Shown here one piece after another: positions 8,563 to 17,201 of a stretch of 64,000 bases of DNA. The stretch spans positions 32,303 to 96,302 of the forward strand of contig CAXSAX010000011.1 in NCBI GenBank assembly GCA_964235495.1, in the 5' to 3' direction. Under the pieces are notes generated by a model. It worked only from the letters and a program-made list of their open reading frames with translations. It was not told where the DNA came from and made no database searches. The stretch is from LMUY01 sp964235495 (GTDB lineage Bacteria; Pseudomonadota; Alphaproteobacteria; Acetobacterales; Acetobacteraceae). Each line of letters opens with the position of its first letter. Position 1 is the first letter of the stretch. The position numbers and the translations under genes were made by a program.

Positions 8563-8998
8563 ACGGTCCGGTCAGGTTTGAGGTGACCCAGCCGCCGTAG
8601 AAGCCGCCGGGCTGCGGGCTGGCCTGCTCGTCGCCGACGAAGCAAGCATCCATCGGTGCGGCGTACACTGCCACGTGGTCCCGCAGGGCGGCGAAGGCGC
8701 CGGTCGGCTCCGGATAGCTCCATCCGGCGTCCGCCACGGTGCGGCCGCCGCCGCGCACGCTCCAGTAACGGGCGCGGCCCTTCCACTCGCAAAACGAGCC
8801 GCGCGGGCTGGGGGCCAGCGCCCCCGGCACGAAGGCGTCCGGCGGCAGGTAGTAGGTCGGTGGGTGGGTGGTCTCCAGCACCCGGTAAGCGACGGTGGTG
8901 TCAGCGATCGTCTCGCCGCCGAGCACGATGCGGATGCGCTCAGGCACCTGTTCCAGCCGGGGCGGGCGCGGGTAGTCGCCCACGCGCTCCGGGATCAT
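8531..8998 (-). CDS. DUF427 domain protein
   Basis: 155 residues. It matches my memory of the DUF427 (nucleotidyltransferase-like fold) family: IRIVLGGETIADTTVAYRVLETTHPPTYYLP, then CEWKGRARYW and GWSYPEP, with the FYGGWVTSNL ending. The biochemical role of this family is unclear. The ATG at 8998 overlaps the rsfS stop (ATGA), so it is co-translated with rsfS. Confidence 0.88.
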   Translation of the reverse strand: MIPERVGDYPRPPRLEQVPERIRIVLGGETIADTTVAYRVLETTHPPTYYLPPDAFVPGALAPSPRGSFCEWKGRARYWSVRGGGRTVADAGWSYPEPTGAFAALRDHVAVYAAPMDACFVGDEQASPQPGGFYGGWVTSNLTGPFKGSPGTEFW

Positions 8999-9462
8999 GC
9001 CGTAGGCTCGGCGGCAACCCCGTCCAGCTTGGGCTCGTCCAGCTCCGGCCCCCACATCTTCTCCAGGGCGTACAACTCGCGCGCTTCCGGCTTGAACAGG
9101 TGCACGACGATGTCGCCGGCGTCGATCAGCACCCAGTCCGAGCCGCCGGCGCCTTCCACCGGCACCCGGCCGACCCCGGCCTCGTGCAGCTTCTCCTGCA
9201 AGTGGGCGGCCATGGCGCTGATCTGCCGATCGGCCAGGCCGGTGGCGATCACCATGCGGTCGGTGAAGGCGGCGCGGCCCTCCAGATCAAGCACGAGCAC
9301 GTTTTCGGCCTTGTCGCCCTCCAGGCTGTCAACGATGACGGCCTGCATCCGGTCCAGCGCAGAGGGCTCGGCCTTGGGCTTGCGCGGGGCGCGCGACCTC
9401 GGCCCGGCGGCGGCGGCTTTCTTGCGCGGCGTGCCGGGGGCCTTGGCGGCCTCCTTCAGCAC
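8995..9462 (-). CDS. rsfS: Ribosomal silencing factor RsfS
   Basis: RsfS binds L14 on the 50S subunit and blocks subunit joining in starvation. The conserved core spans about residue 36 to 135: NVLVLDL, the DRMVIATGLADRQISAMA segment, GSDWVLIDAGDIVVHLF and the LEKMWG end. The N-terminal 35 residues are a Pro/Ala/Lys-rich extension. GTG at 9462 is the first usable start; upstream the frame stays open with more K/P/A-rich codons to near the nadD stop, but without ATG, GTG or TTG. The extension could therefore be longer if a rare start is used. Confidence 0.92.
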   Translation of the reverse strand: MLKEAAKAPGTPRKKAAAAGPRSRAPRKPKAEPSALDRMQAVIVDSLEGDKAENVLVLDLEGRAAFTDRMVIATGLADRQISAMAAHLQEKLHEAGVGRVPVEGAGGSDWVLIDAGDIVVHLFKPEARELYALEKMWGPELDEPKLDGVAAEPTA

Positions 9463-9530
9463 GGCGGCCGGCTTGGGCGGGCGGCGCTTGGCAGGGGGCT
9501 TGGCGCCGGCATCGGTCGTGGGCTTCCTGG

Positions 9531-10151
9531 CTATCGTCCTGCTCCTGTCGGCGCTGCGGCAGAGTATGCCGCACGAAGCGCCGTCGCGGATATGGCATTC
9601 TGCGGCCCCGGCAAGAAGGCCCAGGCCGGCACATCCTGCATTGTGAGCAGCGGCGCTTCCCGGGCCGGCCGCCGGGCGTGGCGCAGCCGCTGTGCCGCCT
9701 GGCCGGCGAGGGCGCGGCCGTTGTAGCCGGGGCGGGGGGCCACGGCGAACGGCACGGCGCGCGCGATGCCGGTCCAGCGCCGCCAGCGCGGCAACTCGGC
9801 CAGGATGTCCGCCCCCATCAGCCAGACGAAGCGCACCCGCGGAAACAGCCGCCGGAGCTTGTTCAGCGTGTCAACCGTATAGCGCGTGCCCAACTGGCGC
9901 TCCAGGGCGGTGGCCACCACGCGCCGCCCGTCCGCGATGGCCCGGGCGGAGGCCAGCCGCCGCTCCAGCGACGCCATGCCATGCGCCCGCTTCAGCGGGT
10001 TGCCGGGGGAGACCAGCAGCCACACCTGATCCAGCCGCAGCCGCCGCAGCGCCATGCGGGCGATCTGGCGGTGGCCCGGGTGCGCCGGGTTGAACGAGCC
10101 GCCCATCAGGCCGACCCGCAACCGGAAGCGATGGCCGAAGCGCGGGATCAG
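9531..10151 (-). CDS. nadD: Nicotinate-nucleotide adenylyltransferase
   Basis: 206 residues if started at CTG 10151, which overlaps the proA stop as CTGA. It converts nicotinate mononucleotide and ATP to deamido-NAD. The nucleotidyltransferase signatures are GGSFNPAHPGH (HxGH) near the N-terminus and ISATALRAAY (ISSTxxR type) at the C-terminus. The first ATG falls inside the GGSF strand and would cut the fold, so the start must be upstream; TTG at 10121 or the CTG are the candidates. CTG gives MIPRFGHR before the core, which fits the family. It lies in the proA-nadD-rsfS block. Confidence 0.9.
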   Translation of the reverse strand: MIPRFGHRFRLRVGLMGGSFNPAHPGHRQIARMALRRLRLDQVWLLVSPGNPLKRAHGMASLERRLASARAIADGRRVVATALERQLGTRYTVDTLNKLRRLFPRVRFVWLMGADILAELPRWRRWTGIARAVPFAVAPRPGYNGRALAGQAAQRLRHARRPAREAPLLTMQDVPAWAFLPGPQNAISATALRAAYSAAAPTGAGR

Positions 10152-11407
10152 GGCCGGACCTGGCCCGACCCGGTGACCACCGTGCGGTGGGAGGTGAGCT
10201 GCTCCACCCCCACCGGGCCGCGGGCGTGGATGCGGCCGGTGGCGATGCCGATCTCGGCGCCGAAGCCGAACTCGCCGCCGTCGCAGAACTGGGTGGAGGC
10301 GTTCCACAGCGCCACGGCGGACGACACGCCGGCGAGGAACCGCTCGGCCGCCGCCGGGTCCGCGGTGACGATGGCGTCGGTGTGCTCGCTGCCGTGGCGG
10401 GCGATGTGGGCCAGCGCGCCGTCCACCCCGTCGACCACGGCGACGCTGAGCACGGCGTCCAGCCACTCGGTGTCGAAGTCGCCGGGTTCGGCGGGGGGAA
10501 GGTGGGGCATGGCGGCGCGGGCGCGTTCATCGGCGCGGATGCGGCAGCCCTGTAAGGCCACCGCATCGACCAGGGCCGGCAGTAGGGGGAGGGCGGCAGC
10601 ATCCAGCAGCAGGGTTTCGGTGGCGCTGCACACGCCGGTGCGGCGCAGCTTGCCGTTGACGAGCAGGGCGCAGGCCATCGCCGGGTCGGCGGCCGCGTGC
10701 ACGAACAGGTGGTTGAGCCCTTCGGCATGGGCCAGCACCGGCACCCGCGCCTCGCGCTGCACCCGTTCCACCAGGGACTTGCCGCCGCGGGGGATCAGCA
10801 GGTCGAGCAGCCCGGCCCCGGCCATCATGGCGGCGGCGTGGCTGCGGTCGGCGTCCGGGGCGACCTGCACGCAGGCGGCGGGCAGCCCAGCCTGCGCCAG
10901 GCCCTCGCTGACGGCCCGGTGGATGGCGCGGGCGCTGTGCAGGCTTTCGGACCCGCCGCGCAGGATGACGGCGTTGCCGGACTTCACGCACAGTCCCGCC
11001 GCGTCCGCGCCGACGTTGGGGCGGCTTTCGTAGATCATGCCGATCACGCCGATCGGGGTAGCGATGCGGCGGAACTGCAGGCCGTTGGGCCGGGTCCAGG
11101 CGGCGAGGGTGCGGGCGAGCGGGTCGGGCAGGGCGGCAATGTCCTCCAAGCCGGCCGCCATGGCCTCGACCCGCTCCGGGGTGAGGGTGAGGCGGTCGCG
11201 GAAGGCGGGGGTGGCCTGGCTTGCGGCGAGGTCGGCTTCGTTGGCGGCGAGGATGGCGGGGGCGTGGGCGCGCAGGCGGGCGGCGGCCGCTTGCAGGGCG
11301 GCGTCGCGCTGGGCGGCGGGGGAGCGGGCCATGGCGGCGGAGGCGGCGCGGGCGGCGGCGCCGGCGGTGTGGAGCCAGGTGGCAGCGTGGTCGGGGTCGG
11401 CGGTCAT
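10148..11407 (-). CDS. proA: Gamma-glutamyl phosphate reductase
   Basis: 419 residues; second step of proline synthesis, NADPH-dependent reduction of glutamyl-5-phosphate to the semialdehyde. The aldehyde-dehydrogenase-like signatures are GVIGMIYESRPNV, VILRGGSES and the catalytic cysteine in RRTGVCSATETLL. The end VGVEQLTSHRTVVTGSGQVR is typical. ATG at 11407 starts the conserved region; longer frames upstream are not supported. proB, its usual immediate neighbour, is separated from it by the oppositely oriented S46 peptidase gene, so proA probably needs its own promoter in 11408-11561. Confidence 0.96.
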   Translation of the reverse strand: MTADPDHAATWLHTAGAAARAASAAMARSPAAQRDAALQAAAARLRAHAPAILAANEADLAASQATPAFRDRLTLTPERVEAMAAGLEDIAALPDPLARTLAAWTRPNGLQFRRIATPIGVIGMIYESRPNVGADAAGLCVKSGNAVILRGGSESLHSARAIHRAVSEGLAQAGLPAACVQVAPDADRSHAAAMMAGAGLLDLLIPRGGKSLVERVQREARVPVLAHAEGLNHLFVHAAADPAMACALLVNGKLRRTGVCSATETLLLDAAALPLLPALVDAVALQGCRIRADERARAAMPHLPPAEPGDFDTEWLDAVLSVAVVDGVDGALAHIARHGSEHTDAIVTADPAAAERFLAGVSSAVALWNASTQFCDGGEFGFGAEIGIATGRIHARGPVGVEQLTSHRTVVTGSGQVRP

Positions 11408-11561
11408 GGGTGGTCCTGGGTGGCAGCGTGATAGAGCTAGAAACACTTGAAACCGGCTCCGTGCAATTAGCCGCCACACCCGATCCGCTTGCGCCGTCCA
11501 AACCTTTTCGTTTTGCCTGCCGCCCTCTAGGGTCGATGGTGCATCAGACCGGAGTGCGGCC

Positions 11562-13622
11562 ATGGTTTCGTTTCGGGCCATCCTGCTGCTGGGCACCGCC
11601 CTTGGGTGTTCAGCGCCTGCCCTGGCCGACCCGGGCATGTGGACCTTCGACAAGCTGCCGCTGGAGCAGCTGTCCCGCGATCACCAGTTCACCCCCGGGC
11701 CGGATTGGGCGGACCATCTGCGCCGCTCTTCGGTGCGGCTTACGTCGGGTTGCTCAGGCAGCTTCATCTCGCCGGCTGGGCTGGTGCTGTCGAACCATCA
11801 CTGCGCGCGGGACTGCACCGAGGGCCTCGCATCCGAGGGCCACGACCTCATGGCCGACGGCTTCTACGCTGCCGCTGCCGCAGATGAGAAGCGCTGCCCC
11901 AACCTGGAGGTGGACCAACTGGAAGGGATCACGCACGTGACCGACCAGATCAGGGCGGCGACGAAGGGGCGCAACGGGCCGGCGTTTCACGAGGCCGAGG
12001 CCGCCGCCATCGCCGCCGCGGAGAAGGCCGCCACCACTGGGGACGACGTGCGCTGCGAAGTGGTGACGCTGTTCCACGGTGGCGTGTATGACCTCTACAA
12101 ATACTGCCGTTATCAGGACGTGCGGCTGGTGTTCGTGCCCGAGGAGGCTGCGGCTCAATTTGGCGGCTCAAGCACTAGGGATTGGCCGTTTCATGCCTTA
12201 GACATGAGCCTGTTTCGTGTATACGACCACAATCTCGAACTCGATAGCAAAGCTAACTATTTATCGTTTGCCGCCAAACCAGCCGCACCGGGCGCTCTGG
12301 TGTTCGTCTCCGGAAATCCAGGTGATACGGAGCGTCTGGACACTGTGGCCCAGCTCGAGTTTCAGCGCGATGTAGTTTTGCCAACCGATATGGCGGACTT
12401 CTCGGAACTGCACGGCGTCATGTTGGAGATGTCGCGCGAAGCCCCAGAACTGGCGAGGCAGGCAAACTTCCTCGCCTTTGTCTCTCAATTGAACGCCTAT
12501 CGCACGACGATTCAGCATCGCGTTCTATTAAACACAGGCCTGCTCGCAGATGCTATTCGGGAAGAGGCTGTGCTTCGTACCCACGTAGCTGCCGATCCGG
12601 CACTGTTAGCCCAGTATGGCCGCGCATGGGATGCAATTGCCCTTGCTGTTGCTCACCAGCGCGTCATTGCCGAGCGTTGGAGCGTCCTAGAGCGCGCGCC
12701 GCGCGTGTCCTCGCTGATGCATGATACGATCGCTTTGGTGCGGCACGCGGCGGAGGCCTCCAAGCCGGACGGCCAGCGCCTGCCCGAATACACCGACGCC
12801 GCCTTGCCGCAGCTGCGCGGGCAGGTGCTGTCTCCTGCGCCGATCTACCCCGAGATTGAAACCCGCAGCCTCGCGTGGCTACTCTCCCGCTTGCAGGCCC
12901 ACCTGGGCGAAGCCGACGCTGCGGTGGCCGGGCTACTCGGCCACGAGTCGCCCGACGATCTGGCCAAGCGGCTGGTCAGCGGTACCAAGCTCGCGGATGT
13001 GGAGCAGCGCAAGGCGCTGTTCGATGGCGGCGCGGCAGCGGTCGCGGCCTCCATCGACCCGCTGGTAGCCTACGTGCGCGACAAGTGGGAGCCGATGGCG
13101 CGCGCCGTCCGGCGCGATGATGACGACAACGTGGAAGCGGTCATCACCGCCAATGCGGCGTTGATCGACCAGGCGCGTTACGCGGTTCTCGGCGCGTCCG
13201 CCGCGCCCGACGCGACGTTCACCCCCCGGCTGTCGTACGGCGTTGTGCAAGGCTACAGCCTGGATAGAGCCGCGATGCCGGCGATGACCACGGTGGGCGA
13301 GGCGTTCGCGCAAGACACGGGCCACGACCCGTTTCGCCTCCCTAAGAGCTGGCTCGACGCGAAGAGCGGCCTGGACGGGGCGACGCCGCTGGATATGGCG
13401 ACGACGGCGGACATCGTCGGCGGCAACTCCGGCTCGCCGATGGTGGACCGGGATGGCAAGCTGGTCGGCTTGATCTTCGCCGTCAACGACGCGGGAGAGG
13501 GCGGCACGTTTAGATACGACGACGCGCAGGTGCGCGCGATCGCGGTGGCCGTGCCCGCGATCCGGATGGCGCTCGACAAGATCTACCACGCCGACCGGAT
13601 CGTGAAGGAGATCGACCGCTAA
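11562..13622 (+). CDS. S46 family dipeptidyl-peptidase (DPP7/DPP11-like), exported
   Basis: 686 residues with a signal peptide (cleavage likely after ALA22). The chymotrypsin-like catalytic residues fit S46: His79/80 in SNHHCARDC, Asp214 in HALDMSLFRVY, and Ser623 in GGNSGSPM. Such enzymes release dipeptides from peptide N-termini in the periplasm. The usual FGGDPDN before the Asp is FGGSSTRD here, so substrate handling may differ. The gene is convergent with proB (12-nt gap) and divergent from proA, breaking a conserved block. Codons about 200-390 (12,170-12,720) are clearly lower in GC than the rest, suggesting recombination within the gene. Confidence 0.92.
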   Translation: MVSFRAILLLGTALGCSAPALADPGMWTFDKLPLEQLSRDHQFTPGPDWADHLRRSSVRLTSGCSGSFISPAGLVLSNHHCARDCTEGLASEGHDLMADGFYAAAAADEKRCPNLEVDQLEGITHVTDQIRAATKGRNGPAFHEAEAAAIAAAEKAATTGDDVRCEVVTLFHGGVYDLYKYCRYQDVRLVFVPEEAAAQFGGSSTRDWPFHALDMSLFRVYDHNLELDSKANYLSFAAKPAAPGALVFVSGNPGDTERLDTVAQLEFQRDVVLPTDMADFSELHGVMLEMSREAPELARQANFLAFVSQLNAYRTTIQHRVLLNTGLLADAIREEAVLRTHVAADPALLAQYGRAWDAIALAVAHQRVIAERWSVLERAPRVSSLMHDTIALVRHAAEASKPDGQRLPEYTDAALPQLRGQVLSPAPIYPEIETRSLAWLLSRLQAHLGEADAAVAGLLGHESPDDLAKRLVSGTKLADVEQRKALFDGGAAAVAASIDPLVAYVRDKWEPMARAVRRDDDDNVEAVITANAALIDQARYAVLGASAAPDATFTPRLSYGVVQGYSLDRAAMPAMTTVGEAFAQDTGHDPFRLPKSWLDAKSGLDGATPLDMATTADIVGGNSGSPMVDRDGKLVGLIFAVNDAGEGGTFRYDDAQVRAIAVAVPAIRMALDKIYHADRIVKEIDR

Positions 13623-13634
13623 TAGGCCGCTCGC

Positions 13635-14747
13635 CTATAGCAGCACCAAGTCATCCCGGTGCACCGCCTCGTCCCGCCCGCGCCACCCCAGCAGCGCCTC
13701 GATCTGCTCCGACCGATGCCCGGCGATCTGGCGCAAATCCTGCGCCGAATACGCCGATAGCCCGCGCGCCAGCGCCGCGCCGTCCGGGCCGCGCACGTCC
13801 ACCGGGTCGCCGCGGTCGAACGCGCCTTCCACCGCGCACACCCCGGCCGGCAACAGGGAGCGGCCGGCCGCCAAGGCGCGGGCTGCGCCGGCATCCACGC
13901 TCAGCGCCCCGAGCGGGGCCAGGCTGCCGGCAATCCAGCGCTTGCGGGCGGAGCGGCCTTCGGGGGCGGGCAGGAACCAGGTGCAGCGGGCGCCCTCCGC
14001 CACCGCGGCCACCGGGTGGGGCGCGCTGCCGAGGGCGATGGCCATGGCGCAGCCGGCTTGGGTGGCGATGCGGGCGGCGGCGAGCTTGGTCCGCATGCCG
14101 CCGGAGGAGTAGCCGAGGGGCGGCTCGCCGGCCATCGCCTCGATCGCGGGGGTGAGAAGCGGCACCATGGGGATGTGCTGGGCCGCCGGGTCGGTGCGGG
14201 GGTCGCCCGTGTAGAGGCCGTCGATGTCGGAGAGCAGCAGCAGCCGGTCCGCCCCCACCATCTCGGCCACGCGGGCGGCCAGGCGGTCGTTGTCGCCGAA
14301 GCGGATCTCGGCGGTGGCGACGCTGTCGTTCTCGTTGATGACGGGGACGCAACCGAGGCCCAGCAGGGTGGTGAGCGTGGCCCGCGCGTTCAGGTAGCGC
14401 CGCCGGTCCTCCGTGTCGCCCAGGGTGAGCAGCAATTGCGCGGCGGTCAGCCCGTGGGCGGACAGCGCCGCCGCCCAGGCTTGCGCCAGGCGAATCTGGC
14501 CCACGGCGGCCGCGGCCTGCTTTTCCTCCAGCCGCAGCCGGCGCTGGGTGAGGCCGAGGGTGTGCCGGGCCAGAGCTATGGCACCGGAGGAGACGAGGAT
14601 CACCGCCGTGCCGCGGGCGCGGGCGGCGGCCACGTCCGACGCTACGCTAAGAAGCCACTCGGTGCGGGGGACCGCGCCGTCCGCCACCAGGGCGCTGCCC
14701 ATCTTGACGACGAGCAACTTGGCATCCGCGATGCCGAGCAAACTCAC
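13635..14747 (-). CDS. proB: Glutamate 5-kinase
   Basis: 370 residues; phosphorylates glutamate, first step of proline synthesis. An amino-acid-kinase domain (to about residue 260) shows VVKMGSALV, SSGAIALA, INENDSVAT, FGDNDRLAARVA and SSGGMRTKLAAA. A C-terminal PUA domain follows. The start is GTG at 14747, which overlaps the obgE stop (GTGA), so it is translated with obgE. A 6-bp palindrome (ATAGGC...GCCTAT) covers its stop region and the end of the convergent S46 gene. Confidence 0.96.
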   Translation of the reverse strand: MSLLGIADAKLLVVKMGSALVADGAVPRTEWLLSVASDVAAARARGTAVILVSSGAIALARHTLGLTQRRLRLEEKQAAAAVGQIRLAQAWAAALSAHGLTAAQLLLTLGDTEDRRRYLNARATLTTLLGLGCVPVINENDSVATAEIRFGDNDRLAARVAEMVGADRLLLLSDIDGLYTGDPRTDPAAQHIPMVPLLTPAIEAMAGEPPLGYSSGGMRTKLAAARIATQAGCAMAIALGSAPHPVAAVAEGARCTWFLPAPEGRSARKRWIAGSLAPLGALSVDAGAARALAAGRSLLPAGVCAVEGAFDRGDPVDVRGPDGAALARGLSAYSAQDLRQIAGHRSEQIEALLGWRGRDEAVHRDDLVLL

Positions 14748-15751
14748 GCCGCGACGCGGCGGCCGTGCACCGTGTTCATCAGCCGGCGCAGCAGCGCCGG
14801 CACGCCGGCGCCGGTGGCTCCGGACAGCAGCGCCACCTCCTGGCCGGAGGCGCGGGCCAGGGCCGAGCGCCGGGCGGCGGTCTCGCGCGGGTTCATCGCG
14901 TCGGACTTGTTGAGCACCAGCAGCTCCGGTTTCTCGGCCAGGCCGCCGCCGTAGGCTGACAGCTCCTCGCGCACGGTGCGCCAGGCGTCCACCACGTTGC
15001 CGGCCGCGCCATCGACCAGGTGCAGCAGCACGGCGCAACGCTCCACGTGGCCGAGGAAGCGGTCCCCCAGGCCGGCGCCCTCGTGCGCCCCCTCGATCAG
15101 ACCGGGGATGTCGGCGATAACGAACTCTTCAGAGTGGGACAGCCGGACCACGCCCAATTGGGGGTGCAGTGTGGTGAACGGATAGTCCGCGATCTTGGGC
15201 CTCGCGGCCGACACTACGGACAGGAAGGTGCTCTTGCCGGCGTTCGGCAGGCCGACCAGGCCCACGTCGGCGATTAGCTTGAGCCGCAGCCAGACCCAGC
15301 GCTCCTCGCCGGGCCAGCCCTTGTCGGCGCGGCGCGGCGCGCGGTTGGTGCTGCTCTTGAAGTGGGCGTTGCCGTGGCCGCCATCGCCACCGCGGCACAG
15401 CACGATGCGCTTGCCAGGGGCGTCGAGGTCGGCCAGCAACAGCTCGCGGTCGCCGTCGTCGATGATCTGGGTGCCGACGGGGACGCGGATCAGCACGTCG
15501 TCTGACCCGGCGCCGGTGCGGTCCTGCCCGGCGCCGTTGCCGCCCTTGCGGGCGCGGAAGTGCTGTGTATAGCGGAAGTCGATCAGCGTGTTAAGGTTGG
15601 CCACCGCCTCGAACACCACGTCCCCGCCGCGCCCGCCAGTGCCGCCGTCGGGGCCGCCGAACTCGATGAACCGCTCCCGCCGGAACGCGATCACGCCATC
15701 GCCGCCATCGCCGGAGCGGACGTAGATCTTGGCTTGGTCGAGGAACTTCAT
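14744..15751 (-). CDS. obgE: Obg family GTPase
   Basis: 335 residues. The glycine-rich Obg domain (MKFLDQAKIYVRSGDGGDG) covers about 1-158, followed by a G domain with Walker A GLPNAGKST, G3 DIPGLIEGAHEG and G4 NKSD. ObgE acts in 50S assembly and stress control. It lies after rpmA, separated by a hairpin terminator, and its stop overlaps proB. No extra C-terminal OCT domain is present, as is common in alphaproteobacteria. Confidence 0.97.
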   Translation of the reverse strand: MKFLDQAKIYVRSGDGGDGVIAFRRERFIEFGGPDGGTGGRGGDVVFEAVANLNTLIDFRYTQHFRARKGGNGAGQDRTGAGSDDVLIRVPVGTQIIDDGDRELLLADLDAPGKRIVLCRGGDGGHGNAHFKSSTNRAPRRADKGWPGEERWVWLRLKLIADVGLVGLPNAGKSTFLSVVSAARPKIADYPFTTLHPQLGVVRLSHSEEFVIADIPGLIEGAHEGAGLGDRFLGHVERCAVLLHLVDGAAGNVVDAWRTVREELSAYGGGLAEKPELLVLNKSDAMNPRETAARRSALARASGQEVALLSGATGAGVPALLRRLMNTVHGRRVAA

Positions 15752-15768
15752 GGCGGGGGTCCAAAAGC

Positions 15769-15798
15769 GAAAGGGGCCGGCTTGCGCCGGCCCCTTTC
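15769..15798 (-). terminator. Hairpin terminator/attenuator between rpmA and obgE
   Basis: A perfect 13-bp inverted repeat (arms 15769-15781 and 15786-15798) with a TTGC loop. Read in the gene direction it is followed by GCTTTTGG, a short U tract. It would terminate part of the ribosomal-protein transcript before obgE. Confidence 0.75.
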
Positions 15799-15820
15799 AG
15801 ATAGGATGTCAGGGCGAGAC

Positions 15821-16090
15821 TTACTCGGCGGCGAGCGGCACGGTCTCCACCGCCACGTGCACCCGGCTGTCGGCGCGGCGATAGAACTTCACGTTGCCGT
15901 CCACCAGGGCGAACAAGGTATGGTCCTTGCCGACACCGACGTTGACGCCGGGCTTCACCTTGGTGCCGCGCTGGCGGATGATGATGTTGCCGGCGATCAC
16001 CGCCTCGCCACCGTATTTCTTGACGCCGAGCCGGCGGCCTTCCGTGTCGCGGCCGTTGCGGGACGAGCCGCCTGCCTTCTTGTGTGCCAT
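15821..16090 (-). CDS. rpmA: 50S ribosomal protein L27
   Basis: 89 residues. It begins with MAHKKAGGSSRNGRD, the flexible N-terminal arm that reaches the peptidyl-transferase centre; no Firmicutes-type cleaved leader is present. GNIIIRQRGT and GKDHTLFALVDG are typical. A strong GAAGGAGAG precedes the ATG at 16090. It lies 13 nt after rplU in one transcript. Confidence 0.98.
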   Translation of the reverse strand: MAHKKAGGSSRNGRDTEGRRLGVKKYGGEAVIAGNIIIRQRGTKVKPGVNVGVGKDHTLFALVDGNVKFYRRADSRVHVAVETVPLAAE

Positions 16091-16103
16091 GTCTGCCTCT
16101 CCT

Positions 16104-16427
16104 TCAGGCTGCGGCGGCGCCGCTGATCTCGCCGATGCGCAGCACGGTGACATGCTGGCGGTGGCCATTCTTACGTCGGCTGTTCTGGCGGCGGCGCTTC
16201 TTGAAAATGATGACCTTGTCCAGCCGGTCCTGCGCGATGACGGTCGCGGTCACGCTGGCGCCGGGCACCAGCGGCGCGCCGATTGCCACACCCGCCTCGC
16301 CGCCGACGGCCAGCACGTCGGTGAAGGTGATGACGGCGCCGGCCTCGGCCTCCAGCTTCTCGACCTTGAGCACCAGCTCGGGCGTCACGCGATACTGTTT
16401 TCCGCCGGTGCGGATGACTGCGAACAT
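16104..16427 (-). CDS. rplU: 50S ribosomal protein L21
   Basis: 107 residues with MFAVIRTGGKQYRV and a C-terminal KKRRRQNSRRKNGHRQHVT rRNA-binding stretch, the family signature ending. First gene of the rplU-rpmA transcript; the ATG is preceded by a 5' leader of about 55 nt downstream of a clear promoter. The C-terminus carries a short Ala-rich tail (GEISGAAAA). Confidence 0.98.
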   Translation of the reverse strand: MFAVIRTGGKQYRVTPELVLKVEKLEAEAGAVITFTDVLAVGGEAGVAIGAPLVPGASVTATVIAQDRLDKVIIFKKRRRQNSRRKNGHRQHVTVLRIGEISGAAAA

Positions 16428-16488
16428 CAGGCGTGGTCCTGTGGCAACGGCGATGGGGCAGCAGGTCGCCCTGCCGCCGGAGCGTCTG

Positions 16489-16516
16489 GTTATAGCCCGG
16501 CGGCCCGCATAGTCAA
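16489..16516 (-). promoter_or_regulatory. rplU-rpmA promoter
   Basis: On the minus strand TTGACT (16516-16511), 16-nt spacer, TATAAC (16494-16489). Both hexamers match the sigma-70 consensus at five of six positions. Transcription would start near 16482, giving a leader of about 55 nt that contains a GC-rich potential hairpin. Confidence 0.7.
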
Positions 16517-16534
16517 ACCGTCACAGCCCAGCCC

Positions 16535-16963
16535 TTACAGGCCGGTCTTGGCCATCAGCCCGGCCGCGGCGACGCCGGCGGAGGCGCAAACCTCATCATT
16601 GTCCGAGTTGTCGCCGGAGATGCCCACCGCGCCGATCACCTCGCCATCGGACAGGATCAGCACGCCGCTCGGCACCGGCACCAGGCGGCCGCCGCTGACT
16701 GTGGACAGCGCCGCCATGAAGGTCGGGTTGGCCTGGGTGCGGTTGAACAGCTCGCGCGAGCCGAAGCCCATGCCGAGCGCACCCCATGCCTTGCCGTAGG
16801 CGATGTCGAACCGGAGGATGCCGGCGCCGTCCTCGCGCTTGAAGGCGACCAGGTGGCCGCCGGCGTCCAGCACCGCGACGGTGAGCGGCAGGAAGCCGTG
16901 CTCGCGCCCGGCCTTCAGCGCCGCGTCCACGATAGTCGAGGCAGTCTGCAACGTCATGCGCAT
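16535..16963 (-). CDS. GlcG/HbpS family heme-binding-like protein
   Basis: 142 residues. It matches the HbpS/GlcG/PduO C-terminal fold: AALKAGREHGFLPLTVAVLDAGGHLVAF, then MDG-like REDGAG, AYGKAWGALG, LVPVPSGVLI and IGAVGISGDNSDNDE. Family members bind heme or accompany glycolate, diol and other oxidations; the ligand here is unknown. It lacks a signal peptide. The ATG at 16963 is chosen for its CAGGAG 8 nt upstream; a second ATG follows two codons later. No partner gene is adjacent. Confidence 0.88.
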   Translation of the reverse strand: MRMTLQTASTIVDAALKAGREHGFLPLTVAVLDAGGHLVAFKREDGAGILRFDIAYGKAWGALGMGFGSRELFNRTQANPTFMAALSTVSGGRLVPVPSGVLILSDGEVIGAVGISGDNSDNDEVCASAGVAAAGLMAKTGL

Positions 16964-17027
16964 CGGCGTGGCTCCTGGGCGGTGATGGAGGCTGTCCCGC
17001 GTGATACTGCTGGCGTCACTGTCGCTC

Positions 17028-17051
17028 AAGGGCAACACTGTCTCGCCCTTA
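17028..17051. other. Hairpin in the region upstream of the porin gene
   Basis: AAGGGC and GCCCTT are separated by 11 nt within the 238-bp gap between the HbpS-like gene and the porin. It may end transcripts or sit in the porin 5' region. The rest of the gap shows no gene or clear promoter. Confidence 0.3.
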
Positions 17052-17201
17052 CAACTTCGTGTCCCGCACGAGAATTGCCCGGGGGCCCGCGTCTGCGCAT
17101 CATTGCGCCACGATCGGCCCGCCTGAACCTCGCGGTTGCGACGTGGCCCGGCCGGCATGGGCGATGGCGGAAGCCGGGCTCCCGGCGGTGAGGAGGGCTG
17201 A

